From Candidatus Uhrbacteria bacterium (lineage in GTDB: Bacteria; Patescibacteriota; Patescibacteriia; JACQRZ01), in assembly GCA_016186045.1 (NCBI GenBank), contig JACPMJ010000001.1:1-37221 (forward strand): 37,221 bases of DNA. Direction: 5' to 3'. The stretch's first letter is position 1. Each line of letters begins with the position of its first letter. Both the position numbers and the translations under genes were made by a program. The notes under the pieces are model-generated. The model was not told the DNA's origin, made no database searches, and saw only the letters and a list, made by a program, of their open reading frames with translations. Positions 7,628-16,859 of the stretch are shown piece after piece.

Positions 7628-8086
7628 TTACTCGACGAGGGTAAAGTGATGCACTATCGTGCGCGATCTATTGAGATTCTGGTAAGTATAACTTGTCACC
7701 TCTCCCATATTTGTAGGCAGAGAAAATCCATCATAAAACTGACTAAAAACCTTCAGTTTTAGGAACTCATCTATCTCAACCTTGATCTCGGCAGACCCCA
7801 TCTTATGAGGACTGCACTGAAACATAACAGATACGCTTCTCTCTCCGATTTTTTCAATCAATACCGGAAGAATCTTCTCACGGAACTTCTTCAATTCATC
7901 GGCATATGCGTACTCCTCTCCACACCAGAACGATTGTTTTCTCTTAAAAAACTGGCTCTCACAATCCTGAAGTGCTTCAATCAACTCCTCCCATTTGTTA
8001 GTAATGATTTTTACATCAGTTGGTTGTTCGCGCGGATCATTGCGATATTTCCGCGCTCTTTCCTCGCGTTCAAATGCTTCAAACAT
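7628..8086 (-). CDS. Hypothetical protein, divergent from a TrmB-like regulator
   Basis: 152 aa from ATG 8086 with SD AAAGGAGAG: MFEAFEREERARKYRNDPREQPTDVKI... Confidence 0.6.
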   Translation of the reverse strand: MFEAFEREERARKYRNDPREQPTDVKIITNKWEELIEALQDCESQFFKRKQSFWCGEEYAYADELKKFREKILPVLIEKIGERSVSVMFQCSPHKMGSAEIKVEIDEFLKLKVFSQFYDGFSLPTNMGEVTSYTYQNLNRSRTIVHHFTLVE

Positions 8087-8175
8087 GCGATCCTCTCTCC
8101 TTTCAAAGAACAGGTGTAATACAAAAATAAGTATATCATAATATAACAATCATGTCAAGTGTATTTTATTTATAT

Positions 8176-8226
8176 TTGACAAAATTTATATATAATTATA
8201 TAATTGTAATATATATAAATTACAAT
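8176..8226 (+). promoter_or_regulatory. Consensus promoter with overlapping palindrome
   Basis: TTGACA (8176-8181), 17 nt, TATAAT (8199-8204). Inverted repeat attgtaat (8203-8210) / attacaat (8219-8226) over the -10/start-site region. Confidence 0.65.
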
Positions 8227-8234
8227 AAATACCT

Positions 8235-9026
8235 ATGACGGGCAAAATAAAGGGATCTGAGCTCACACATCAATTAGACAATGTCCTTAATGAGCTTAGA
8301 TTATCTCCTACCGAGCGCCAGCTCTACCTACTCTCACTCTCGACAGGGCCTCTCTCTGTAAGTGATCTTGCAAAGCGACTTGGAGTTCAGAGACCGTACC
8401 TCTACACCGTGATAAAATCGTTACGCGAAAAAGGACTGGCCCCTGGACAAGGCCCACATTACCAAAAGACATTCATCGTAGAGCCTCCATCGGTCATTTT
8501 GAGTCTCCTTCGGAAGCGCCGGACGATCCTTGACGGCCTTGCAAGCGAGGTAGTAGCCGATATGCCGAAATATCTCGCCACCTATAAGCAGGGAGGGTTA
8601 AAAACGCAAGTTCTTTTTTATGAAGGCAGGGATAAATTTGTAGAACTCTACAATCTTATTTTAGAAGAAGAAGCGCAAGAGACCGTTTACTTCGGCGAGG
8701 TAAAACATTTTTTCACGCTTCTTGAAGAAAAACGGGTACAAGAATGGATTAGGCGACGTATTGAGAAAAAAGTAACTATTCGTACATTGATGATCGATGA
8801 TCCACTTGCGCATACGATCCCAACGGATAAGGCTCTATATCGTGAAACAAAAGTGATGCCATCTGATCTGTCGAAAAGCTTCCCCTCTTCATTTCAAGTA
8901 TTTGGGAAGAGTCTCATCTTCTGGCAACCACATACACCTGCCGCCGTTGTGCTAAAAGATGAGTACATCGCCGACCTTCATCGCGGAATATTTGACCTAT
9001 TATGGAAACTTGGAAGGGAAATATGA
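8235..9026 (+). CDS. TrmB-family HTH transcriptional regulator
   Basis: LNELRLSPTERQLYLLSLSTGPLSVSDLAKRLGVQRPYLYTVIKSLREKGLAP wHTH plus a sensor domain similar in layout to 6089-6829. Confidence 0.72.
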   Translation: MTGKIKGSELTHQLDNVLNELRLSPTERQLYLLSLSTGPLSVSDLAKRLGVQRPYLYTVIKSLREKGLAPGQGPHYQKTFIVEPPSVILSLLRKRRTILDGLASEVVADMPKYLATYKQGGLKTQVLFYEGRDKFVELYNLILEEEAQETVYFGEVKHFFTLLEEKRVQEWIRRRIEKKVTIRTLMIDDPLAHTIPTDKALYRETKVMPSDLSKSFPSSFQVFGKSLIFWQPHTPAAVVLKDEYIADLHRGIFDLLWKLGREI

Positions 9027-9041
9027 GTACTCTAGTCAAAC

Positions 9042-9074
9042 CAAAAACAGAGGCATCATGCCTCTGTTTTTGGT
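9042..9074. terminator. Bidirectional hairpin terminator
   Basis: ccaaaaacagaggcatcatgcctctgtttttgg. Confidence 0.8.
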
Positions 9075-9256
9075 TGGGAATATCCAATCTATATTACTAC
9101 GCTATTTGAAGTTTTAACTTAATCGTCTGTATATCCCTCTCTTGCCTCTCAATATGATCTTGAAGCCGCTTGAGCCATTCAACTAATAAAAATTTATATT
9201 CTAATTGTTTTTCAAAATTTTTTTCTTCCATATATGAAACATAAAAAGTTTTACTC

Positions 9257-9331
9257 TGGAGCGGGTAGAGGGAGTCGAACCCTCGTCAAGTGATTGGCAA
9301 CCACCTATAATAGCCGTTATACGATACCCGC
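9257..9331 (-). tRNA. tRNA-Gly (anticodon GCC), CCA encoded
   Basis: Minus strand GCGGGTATCGTATAACGGCTATTATAGGTGGTTGCCAATCACTTGACGAGGGTTCGACTCCCTCTACCCGCTCCA. Confidence 0.92.
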
Positions 9332-9398
9332 CCATTATTGCTTCGCAATGTTGGGCGGGCAAGCCCGCTTTCATCGCAAAGTATTTCTTCCCTACATT

Positions 9399-9869
9399 TC
9401 AATAATGATACTGTTTTCCATGAACAATGGTCATCGCCCGATAGACCTGTTCAAGTACTACTATCCTAACAAGCTGATGCGGAAACGTCAACGCGGAAAA
9501 ACTGCATCGCGTATTCGCGCGTTCTAAAACTTCGTCAGATAGCCCCAATGCTCCGCCGATACAGAATACTATCATTCCGCCACACTCACCATGACCTTGT
9601 ATGAGCTCCGCGAAAGATTCCGATGAAAAACTTTTTCCCTTGATTTCAAGAGCAATGCAATATGCATCTTTTGGAATTATTTTTATCATCTTGCCCCCTT
9701 CTTTTGCAAGAACTTGAATGCGTTCAGCAGAAGAACGAAACGGCTCTTCCGGTATTTCATGGACAGAAAACTTCGCGTACGCGCCAAGGCGCTTTACGTA
9801 TTCTTTTTCCGCGTCGCGCCAATATTGTTCTTTCAGTTTTCCGATACAGATTATTTTGATGTGATACAT
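9399..9869 (-). CDS. rlmH: 23S rRNA (pseudouridine1915-N3)-methyltransferase RlmH
   Basis: 156 aa; MYHIKIICIGKLKEQYWRDAEKEYVKRLGAYAKFSVHEIPEE; FCIGGALGLSDEVLERA. Confidence 0.93.
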   Translation of the reverse strand: MYHIKIICIGKLKEQYWRDAEKEYVKRLGAYAKFSVHEIPEEPFRSSAERIQVLAKEGGKMIKIIPKDAYCIALEIKGKSFSSESFAELIQGHGECGGMIVFCIGGALGLSDEVLERANTRCSFSALTFPHQLVRIVVLEQVYRAMTIVHGKQYHY

Positions 9870-9892
9870 ATTTTTTAAATTTCTGGATCAGA

Positions 9893-10022
9893 CTGTCCGC
9901 GAATTGTCATCCCCGTGAAGACGGGGATCCAGCTTTAAGACAGAATCGTTCTATTTAGTGGATTCCCGCCTTCGCGGGAATGACATACGGGAAAGTTTTC
10001 GCAATTTTTAGACGGTCTGATG
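9893..10022. repeat. REP-like inverted repeat cluster
   Basis: tgtcatccccgtgaagacggggatccagc ... tggattcccgccttcgcgggaatgaca, inside an outer cagactgtc ... gacggtctg pair. Confidence 0.75.
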
Positions 10023-10033
10023 ACAATTTTATA

Positions 10034-11236
10034 TTACTCCTTCATCTTATATTGAATAAACAATCCCAGCGAAACTAGCACGGCCGTCACTCCTATCGCC
10101 GTAAGATATTGAAAGACTGTCTGTGTCTCCTTGCTTCTATCCGGAATAGTCTCCTCTTGGTGTGTTTTTTCTTTTTCCGGATTTTTTATCAGAACAATGT
10201 CACTCTCATAGCGCGGTAGTACGCGATACCCCGCCGCGGTTTGACTGACGATACCCGTTACGGAAAGCTCATCGCCCGCATACAGTTTTCTTTTCTCAAT
10301 TCCTGTTGATTTTTTTATATAGACGCGCACCTCGCCACTCCCGTCATCTACAAACACATACGGCCAGCGAACTTCAATAACCTCTCCTTTCAACGAGACG
10401 AGATACCCCTCCGTCTCCTCGCTAATATCACCGGTTTCCGTCGTCTTAGGCAGAGGAGTCGCGCCATGAGATACGATACTGATCGCATCTTTTCCTGTTA
10501 TCCGCACACGCATCTCATCGCTACTTTCTTGAAGTATACCAGAAACATCGATGATGTCACCCGTGGCAATATCCGGAAAATCTTTTCTATAACTATAAAT
10601 CTGAATGCCAGATCCGGCAACATAAAAAAGCGTCTTGCCCAGAACACCCGGCTCTACGGACACCACCGCGCGAAATTTTACACTCTCTCCCAGTTCTAAT
10701 GCGCGAACTTTTTCAATGGGTGTTTTACTCAAGGATTCTTTCTCTGTATATTGATATGCTATGATACGAGCAGTATTCTTTTTCTTTGTATTTCTGGATA
10801 TGGTTTTTTGCACCTTACTGATCTTTTTTTTATCATTCGCGCCCGATGTCTTCATCCACTTCCACACACCGTCTTTCGCCTTTGTAAGGATTCTATCTTC
10901 CGGCGCATCCTCATAATCCACCGAATCAACGACATCCCCTTCACTGTCAAACACATATATCGCGTCAGCAGTGTTTTGCAATCGTAATGTCGATTGCGCC
11001 TGCGCCAAAGAAAAACTTTTTTGCGACTGGATCAGACTGTCTGGCGGAAAGATAAATACCCCTGAGCTTTTCTCCGTCTTGATATTCCATCCTGATATGT
11101 CTATCGGCGCACTTGAAATATTTTTCAGTGAAATAAATTCTTTAGTATCGCGCCCTAGAGGATTTGGATACACCTCTTCTATAATAACATTCCCTGATAC
11201 CGTTTTCTTACTATCGCCCGACATTTTTTCGCCCAC
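10034..11236 (-). CDS. Lamin-tail domain / OB-fold protein with C-terminal TM; probably the 3' half of a frame-interrupted gene
   Basis: NVIIEEVYPNPLGRDTKEFISLKNISSAPIDISGWNI (LTD), VDDGSGEVRVYIKKSTGI (OB-like), TVFQYLTAIGVTAVLVSLGLFIQYKMKE (TM anchor). No signal peptide. Confidence 0.8.
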   Translation of the reverse strand: MGEKMSGDSKKTVSGNVIIEEVYPNPLGRDTKEFISLKNISSAPIDISGWNIKTEKSSGVFIFPPDSLIQSQKSFSLAQAQSTLRLQNTADAIYVFDSEGDVVDSVDYEDAPEDRILTKAKDGVWKWMKTSGANDKKKISKVQKTISRNTKKKNTARIIAYQYTEKESLSKTPIEKVRALELGESVKFRAVVSVEPGVLGKTLFYVAGSGIQIYSYRKDFPDIATGDIIDVSGILQESSDEMRVRITGKDAISIVSHGATPLPKTTETGDISEETEGYLVSLKGEVIEVRWPYVFVDDGSGEVRVYIKKSTGIEKRKLYAGDELSVTGIVSQTAAGYRVLPRYESDIVLIKNPEKEKTHQEETIPDRSKETQTVFQYLTAIGVTAVLVSLGLFIQYKMKE

Positions 11237-13104
11237 ATCTTGTGTCGATACTTTTTGAGCCGCCGGCTCTTTTGTGCGATCCGAATATGCTTCGTCTCCA
11301 CTACCTCATGCGTGAGATCACGTACGCGAAGCGTAGTGGTATATTCGCCCGTCTTTGAAAAGACATGCCGAACATACTCGCCTTCTGCTTTTCCTCCATC
11401 TCCAAAGTCCCACTGAAACACAAGCGGATCACGCTCCCTGTCAAACGTATCGCTCGCGTCAAAAACAATATCTTCTCCAACGATGCCTCTTGCGGGAAAT
11501 ATCACCGTAACGTCCGGCGCTTGATTTTCCCACACAAACATATTTTTTGCTCCCGGTGTCAGCGTTTTTGTCCATACCGTCAGTCCGTCAGAGTTTTTCA
11601 CAGCGCTCAATCCTATGAGAGCCTTCTCCTGATAGGTAAATATTGCGTTCGCTTTCTCCGAGCCCGCCTGATACAGCTTTATACTATCTCCGCCAATATT
11701 TTTTAATGCGATATTGCTCTTTTTTCTCGGTATGACTGTGTACGTATTCGATTTTAATATCGTGGATGAAAAATCCTTTTGCGAGATGCTGTATTTTTGT
11801 CCGTTTTCGGAGACGAGAAACCATCCGGCAAGATCTATATCATTTTTTCCCGCATTAAAAAGCTCGACAAACTCTTCTTGCCCCTCGCTCATCGCGGGGT
11901 TTGGCAGCACCTCGCTAATTTGAATATCTTTCACAAGAACGGTCTTTTTTTCATCCGTTGTATTGACCACTTCTGTGGTAATACTATTTGACCGTCCCTT
12001 TGTCGGCGTTGTCGTTATTTTAAAATCAACACTATTGTTATAGGTGTTGTGTCCATCTCCTGTGCGCGCCACCGCGTCCGGGTCATAGGAACGCGGCGCG
12101 TTGTTTTGTATGTTTCCATCATTGAAATTTCCATACGACACGTCATCAATACTCTCATGATTTTGATTAAAAAGAACGATCCTGTCCCCCGCATTATTCA
12201 GACTTCCCTTTGGATTCTCTATCACAAAAAAACGCTCGTTACCCAAAGTACCAAGCGTTCCGGAAAGACGCGTCTCTGTTTTTGAGGCGTCTTCAACCGT
12301 CCATCCGTCAAGCGGAATAATTCTGTTCGTCGCGTTATACAGCTCGATCCACTCTTTTTCTTCATCGACCGGATCAGAGACAAACTCGTTTATCACCACA
12401 TCCCCGCGCAATGGTCTCCATAACATTTCCGACGCAGCAGCTTGTTCAAAAGATTGTATTTGTTTCTGTGTACTACTCACTGAAGAACTGTTTTGATCTG
12501 TTGACGGCGTGGATGAGTGAGATGATACCATGTCCGGAGTAGTAGTCGTATTCTCCTGATTTGTTTGTTGCTGAACCGTGATACTATTTTGCGCGCCAAT
12601 GGTATGCCCGCTCGCGTGCTGGGCCCAATTCGCAGATGAATAATCTCGCGCGCGAAGATCTTTCCGCTCCAATGAATACTCCGGCGCGGGTATATACGTA
12701 AACTGCTCAATGATATCCCCGTTTTTATTTTTCAACGCGATCGGCTCTCCACTCTCATTCAGTGTTTCCCAAGAACTATCTATAAGCGTTCCGATAAAGA
12801 ACGGGTAATCACTGACGGTATTTGTCGCAACGTCCGCAATCACCGCGTATTCTCCCGTCTCAATAATAAGATCTCCGCGATACGCGGAAAGACCATGATG
12901 TGTCCCGTTTTCAAAAAATTTCCAGCCGATAAGATCAACCGCCGTTGACCCTGTATTATATATTTCTATCCACTCATGATCTGATTTTTCAAATGCCGCT
13001 ATTTCCGTAATGACTATATCGCCATCTGCCGCGCGCGCATACGGAGAAAAATAAAAAAATAAAGCGGCAGACACACAGAATACCGCTCCCACGTACATCT
13101 TCAT
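11179..13104 (-). CDS. Secreted protein with repeated lamin-tail domains and a PKD domain
   Basis: Signal peptide MKMYVGAVFCVSAALFFYFSPYARAA; LTDs (GDIVITEIAAFEKSDHEWIEIYNTG; GDVVINEFVSDPVDEEKEWIELYNAT; IQISEVLPNPAMSEGQEEFVELFNAG); PKD WDFGDGGKAEGEYVRHVFSKTGEYTTTLRV. Confidence 0.85.
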   Translation of the reverse strand: MKMYVGAVFCVSAALFFYFSPYARAADGDIVITEIAAFEKSDHEWIEIYNTGSTAVDLIGWKFFENGTHHGLSAYRGDLIIETGEYAVIADVATNTVSDYPFFIGTLIDSSWETLNESGEPIALKNKNGDIIEQFTYIPAPEYSLERKDLRARDYSSANWAQHASGHTIGAQNSITVQQQTNQENTTTTPDMVSSHSSTPSTDQNSSSVSSTQKQIQSFEQAAASEMLWRPLRGDVVINEFVSDPVDEEKEWIELYNATNRIIPLDGWTVEDASKTETRLSGTLGTLGNERFFVIENPKGSLNNAGDRIVLFNQNHESIDDVSYGNFNDGNIQNNAPRSYDPDAVARTGDGHNTYNNSVDFKITTTPTKGRSNSITTEVVNTTDEKKTVLVKDIQISEVLPNPAMSEGQEEFVELFNAGKNDIDLAGWFLVSENGQKYSISQKDFSSTILKSNTYTVIPRKKSNIALKNIGGDSIKLYQAGSEKANAIFTYQEKALIGLSAVKNSDGLTVWTKTLTPGAKNMFVWENQAPDVTVIFPARGIVGEDIVFDASDTFDRERDPLVFQWDFGDGGKAEGEYVRHVFSKTGEYTTTLRVRDLTHEVVETKHIRIAQKSRRLKKYRHKMWAKKCRAIVRKRYQGMLL

Positions 13105-13217
13105 AAAAAAATGAGCGTACTATGCTTCTTTCCTATAGCATACCACATTATTGACATGCGCCCCCCATCTGATTAAATACATAGGAGAGATACTTCTAAA
13201 GAATTCACGAATTTTTT

Positions 13218-14579
13218 ATGAAAAAACTTTCTTTTTTTGGAGGCGCAAAAACAGTCACCGGCGCGAATTATCTTTTGGAACTTGACGACACAAAAATTCT
13301 CATAGACTGCGGCATGTTTCAAGGAGACCGATACGCGGAAGAACGCAATCACGAGCCTTTTCCCTATGATCCATCATCCATAGACTATGTATGTATCACG
13401 CATGCACACGCGGATCATATTGGTCGCCTTCCAAAACTTCATAAAGATGGCTTTCATAATACCATTATCTCAACTCCACCAACACATGATCTTACTGCGG
13501 TCATGCTGGATGATGCTTTACGGATCATGAAACATGAGTGTGAGCAACACAATACTCCCGATCTCTATGGCGAAACCGACGTGAAACATACTCTTACACT
13601 TTTCAAAACACATCCTTACAACGAACCTTTCAAAATAGGGAAAAATAATGACATCTCCATAACATTTCGTGACGCCGGACATATCTTAGGCTCGGCGATG
13701 ATTGAAATTGAATATCAAGGAACACGCATCGTCTTTACCGGAGATCTCGGAAACCATCCATCGCCCTTATTGGATGATACCTATCATCTTCTAGAAACGG
13801 ATTATGTCGTCATGGAGTCCGTCTATGGAAATCGTCTTCATGAGAGCCATGCGGAACGGAAAACAGCGCTTGAGCGCGCCATTGAGAATACGGCTGCAAA
13901 AAAGGGAGCGCTCATTATGCCGGTATTCGCGCTGGAACGCACACAAGAAGTACTTGCCGAGCTGAATGAGCTTGTTGAAAACAGCCGTATTCCGCGTATC
14001 CCGATTTTTTTAGACAGCCCGCTCGCCATTCACGCGACCGCGGTATATAAAAAATATGAAAACTACTTTAATAAAGATGCGCAAAAAATTATACAATCAG
14101 GAGATGACCTCTTTCAGTTTCCCGGATTAACATTTTCAGAAACACATGAAGAGTCAAAAAAAATTAACGACATACCATCTCCAAAAATAATTATGGCGGG
14201 AAACCCACATGGATATGGCAGTCGTATCGCACACCACTTCCTTCGCTATTTGCCGCATGAAAAAAACACCGCGGTATTTGTGGGATACGCACGTGTCAGC
14301 AGTTTGGGAAGAAGACTTACAGACGGCGCGAAAGAGGTGAATATTCTCGGCCATGCCATACCGGTGCGCGCGGAGATTATTAATATCTCCGGCTACTCAT
14401 CACATGCGGATCAAGCACAGTTGCGGACATTTGTTTCTCGCATAAAAAAACCGATAAAAAATATCTTTGTCGCCATGGGAGAGCCGGAATCATCAGAGTC
14501 CATCGCGCGCGTCATTCGTGATGAGCTCGGTATCAAAACAACTGTTCCGAATCTCGGCGACGTGGTAGAATTGGAATAA
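13218..14579 (+). CDS. Beta-CASP metallo-beta-lactamase-fold nuclease
   Basis: THAHADHIGRLPKL, AGHILGSAMIEIE, FTGDLGN, beta-CASP region and C-terminal SGYSSHADQAQL. Confidence 0.9.
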   Translation: MKKLSFFGGAKTVTGANYLLELDDTKILIDCGMFQGDRYAEERNHEPFPYDPSSIDYVCITHAHADHIGRLPKLHKDGFHNTIISTPPTHDLTAVMLDDALRIMKHECEQHNTPDLYGETDVKHTLTLFKTHPYNEPFKIGKNNDISITFRDAGHILGSAMIEIEYQGTRIVFTGDLGNHPSPLLDDTYHLLETDYVVMESVYGNRLHESHAERKTALERAIENTAAKKGALIMPVFALERTQEVLAELNELVENSRIPRIPIFLDSPLAIHATAVYKKYENYFNKDAQKIIQSGDDLFQFPGLTFSETHEESKKINDIPSPKIIMAGNPHGYGSRIAHHFLRYLPHEKNTAVFVGYARVSSLGRRLTDGAKEVNILGHAIPVRAEIINISGYSSHADQAQLRTFVSRIKKPIKNIFVAMGEPESSESIARVIRDELGIKTTVPNLGDVVELE

Positions 14580-14580
14580 A

Positions 14581-14624
14581 CAGTTCTTAGTTCACAGTTC
14601 ACAGTTGTCAGTTCTTAGTAATCA
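14581..14624. repeat. Heptad short tandem repeat
   Basis: cagttctta gttcaca gttcaca gttgtca gttctta gtaatca, 7-nt period, right after the 14577-14579 stop. Confidence 0.7.
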
Positions 14625-14637
14625 CATATATTCACAT

Positions 14638-15273
14638 ATGAGCACCCTACCTCAGTCAGTACCTGAGCCGTTCGAAAAAAGTTATCTAAAATATAAAATC
14701 TGTGTTTCCGGATCCGCGGATACCACTTTTTGTGGTCCGGATACATATGAAAAAACGAAAGAAATCGGCAAGCACATTGTCACACATAACGGCATCCTCG
14801 TCACCGGAGCGACAACCGGTGTTCCCTATTGGGCGGCGATCGGAGCCAAGGAGGCGGGTGGCATCAGTATTGGTATCTCTCCTGCCGCATCAGAGCTTGC
14901 GCATGTAAAAAGTTATAAACTCCCTACGGATTATTTTGATCTGATCATGTACACCGGCTTTGATTATTCCGGGAGAAACCTTCTTCTTGTTCGTAGTGCT
15001 GACGCGGTTATTGAGGTGTGCGGACGCATGGGTACGCTTAATGAGTTTACTATCGCCTTTGAAGATAAAAAACCGATTGGCATTTTGGAGGGATGCGGCG
15101 GAATTTCAGAAGAAATTAGACATATTATCAAACTCGCGCACAAAGGAGAGGGAAAAGTCGTCTACGATACGGATCCGAAAGCATTGGTAGAGCGCCTCAT
15201 AGAGATCATTGATAAAGAAAAAGGTGCGCCTCTTCCCAAAGAGGACTATCTACATGCAAAACGAAAAGGTTAA
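14638..15273 (+). CDS. SLOG/LOG-superfamily nucleotide-binding protein
   Basis: ICVSGSADTTFCGPDTYEKTKEIGKHIVTHNGILVTGATTGVPYWAAIGAKEAGG; VIEVCGRMGTLNEFTIAFEDKKPIGIL. Confidence 0.75.
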   Translation: MSTLPQSVPEPFEKSYLKYKICVSGSADTTFCGPDTYEKTKEIGKHIVTHNGILVTGATTGVPYWAAIGAKEAGGISIGISPAASELAHVKSYKLPTDYFDLIMYTGFDYSGRNLLLVRSADAVIEVCGRMGTLNEFTIAFEDKKPIGILEGCGGISEEIRHIIKLAHKGEGKVVYDTDPKALVERLIEIIDKEKGAPLPKEDYLHAKRKG

Positions 15274-15289
15274 TATCCATTTTACATCT

Positions 15290-15721
15290 ATGCTTTTTAT
15301 TGCGGCAGATCATGCAGGGTATACAAAAAAAGAATACCTCAAAAAATATTTTGAGGCGCATGGCATTTCTTTTCAAGACCTTGGCGCGCATACATTAGAT
15401 AGAGATGATGACTATCCTGATTACGCAAAAAAACTCGCATACGAAGTAAAAAAAAATCAGCTCAATAAAGGTATTCTCATCTGCGGAAGCGGACAGGGAG
15501 TCTGTATCACCGCGAATAAAGTTCATGGCATCCGAGCGGCACTTGCGTGGAATAGTCAGAGCGCGCGCGCCTCACGAACAGACGATGATGTAAATGTGTT
15601 GTGCCTTGCCGCCCGGCTTCTTTCAAACAAGGAAATGGAAAAAATCGTACTCGCATGGCTCAAGACACCTTTTTCAAAAAAAACACGGCATATCCGCCGC
15701 ATACAAAATATAGAAAAATAA
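15290..15721 (+). CDS. rpiB: Ribose-5-phosphate isomerase B
   Basis: MLFIAADHAGYTKKEYLKKYFEAHG..DLGAHTLDRDDDYPDYAKKLA..GILICGSGQGVCITANKVHGIRAALAWN. Confidence 0.92.
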   Translation: MLFIAADHAGYTKKEYLKKYFEAHGISFQDLGAHTLDRDDDYPDYAKKLAYEVKKNQLNKGILICGSGQGVCITANKVHGIRAALAWNSQSARASRTDDDVNVLCLAARLLSNKEMEKIVLAWLKTPFSKKTRHIRRIQNIEK

Positions 15722-15783
15722 GAAAGGGATGTTTTACGCGTTCGCATGGCACATCCCCAAGCCATATTTTTATTTCGCGAAAA

Positions 15784-16200
15784 TCATGAGCGACCTCCGC
15801 CACTCCCCCGCATCCTAATCGCAACCACGACAAGGGTGCAAACTACGATCAATTGGACGATATTCTTCCGCACGTCCTCGGAAGGGGCGTGTATGAAGAC
15901 ATATCCCACCAATATCATCAGGCCCATGATGCCGATTGCGGGTAAGGTCCGGCCGTTGATATTGGCTCCAATGGCTTCCAGAATCTCGGCAATGAACGCG
16001 CCAATTACCGAAGCGACGATGATCGCCACAGAAGCAGGCGCCGTGTTCCAGCCGGCATGGGTCATGGTGGTGTAGCTACATGCGCACATGAACACCCATA
16101 AGAGCCACCGCCACCACTGGTTTACATTGCCACGGACTATCAGGGCGCCAAGTACTGGCAGGCCATAGTAGATGCCCCACTGAAGAAGCAGGTTTTCCAC
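15784..16200 (-). CDS. Small multi-pass membrane protein, unknown function
   Basis: 138 aa with several TM-like segments; GTG start at 16200 preceded by SD AAAGGAC. Confidence 0.6.
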   Translation of the reverse strand: MENLLLQWGIYYGLPVLGALIVRGNVNQWWRWLLWVFMCACSYTTMTHAGWNTAPASVAIIVASVIGAFIAEILEAIGANINGRTLPAIGIMGLMILVGYVFIHAPSEDVRKNIVQLIVVCTLVVVAIRMRGSGGGRS

Positions 16201-16245
16201 GTGTGGTCCTTTCTCGCCAGCATTGGCGAAATGAACAGGAATACA

Positions 16246-16304
16246 CTCTGTATCCCCTTATTCAGCACTTATAATATAACAGTGCCGCATAAGGAGATAC
16301 AGAG
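16246..16304. repeat. Long inverted repeat / hairpin
   Basis: ctctgtatccccttattcagcact ... agtgccgcataaggagatacagag; about 24-nt arms with few mismatches. Confidence 0.8.
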
Positions 16305-16859
16305 AAGGTTGCGAACATGTAATGTACAGATTCTTACCAAAAAAAGCGACAATCATCTCATATACCTTTCTCCGAGAAAGGGACATGGAATCAGTATCGC
16401 TTTACTTGAACTTGAATATGCGTTTCCAATCCCCTCCCTTTGCGGATTGTATATGGTAGTCACTTTTTGGCAAGAAATCTGTAGAGAAGCATTGACTGCG
16501 GATTTCTGGCGTATGATTATAAAATATAGGCCAATCCGCTGCATGGTATGAAAGAGTAACACTCTTCAATATATGGGCCGTGGCCCATAATAAAGAGCAT
16601 ATTCTTAGTGTTTTTTTCTCCTCCTCTACATGTTTCCTGCCAAAAGGTTAATGAACGTATATATAGTATACTCCATAATAATAATCTTGTCAAGTGGTAG
16701 CATGACAGATTTTCCTATAAATAATAGAAACATTATAAATATAATAAAATAAAATAACAATAAAGTAAATAAATCAGTAGATTTTGTTATATTTATGCAT
16801 AAAATAATTATTTCTTACTAAAGAAAATGGTATACTTATAGGGAATATGCTGAATATAT

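Noticed and set aside
16201-16551. 116-aa + strand ORF
   Set aside because: Spans strong hairpins, has no SD or family resemblance, and starts inside the 5' region of the minus-strand membrane gene.
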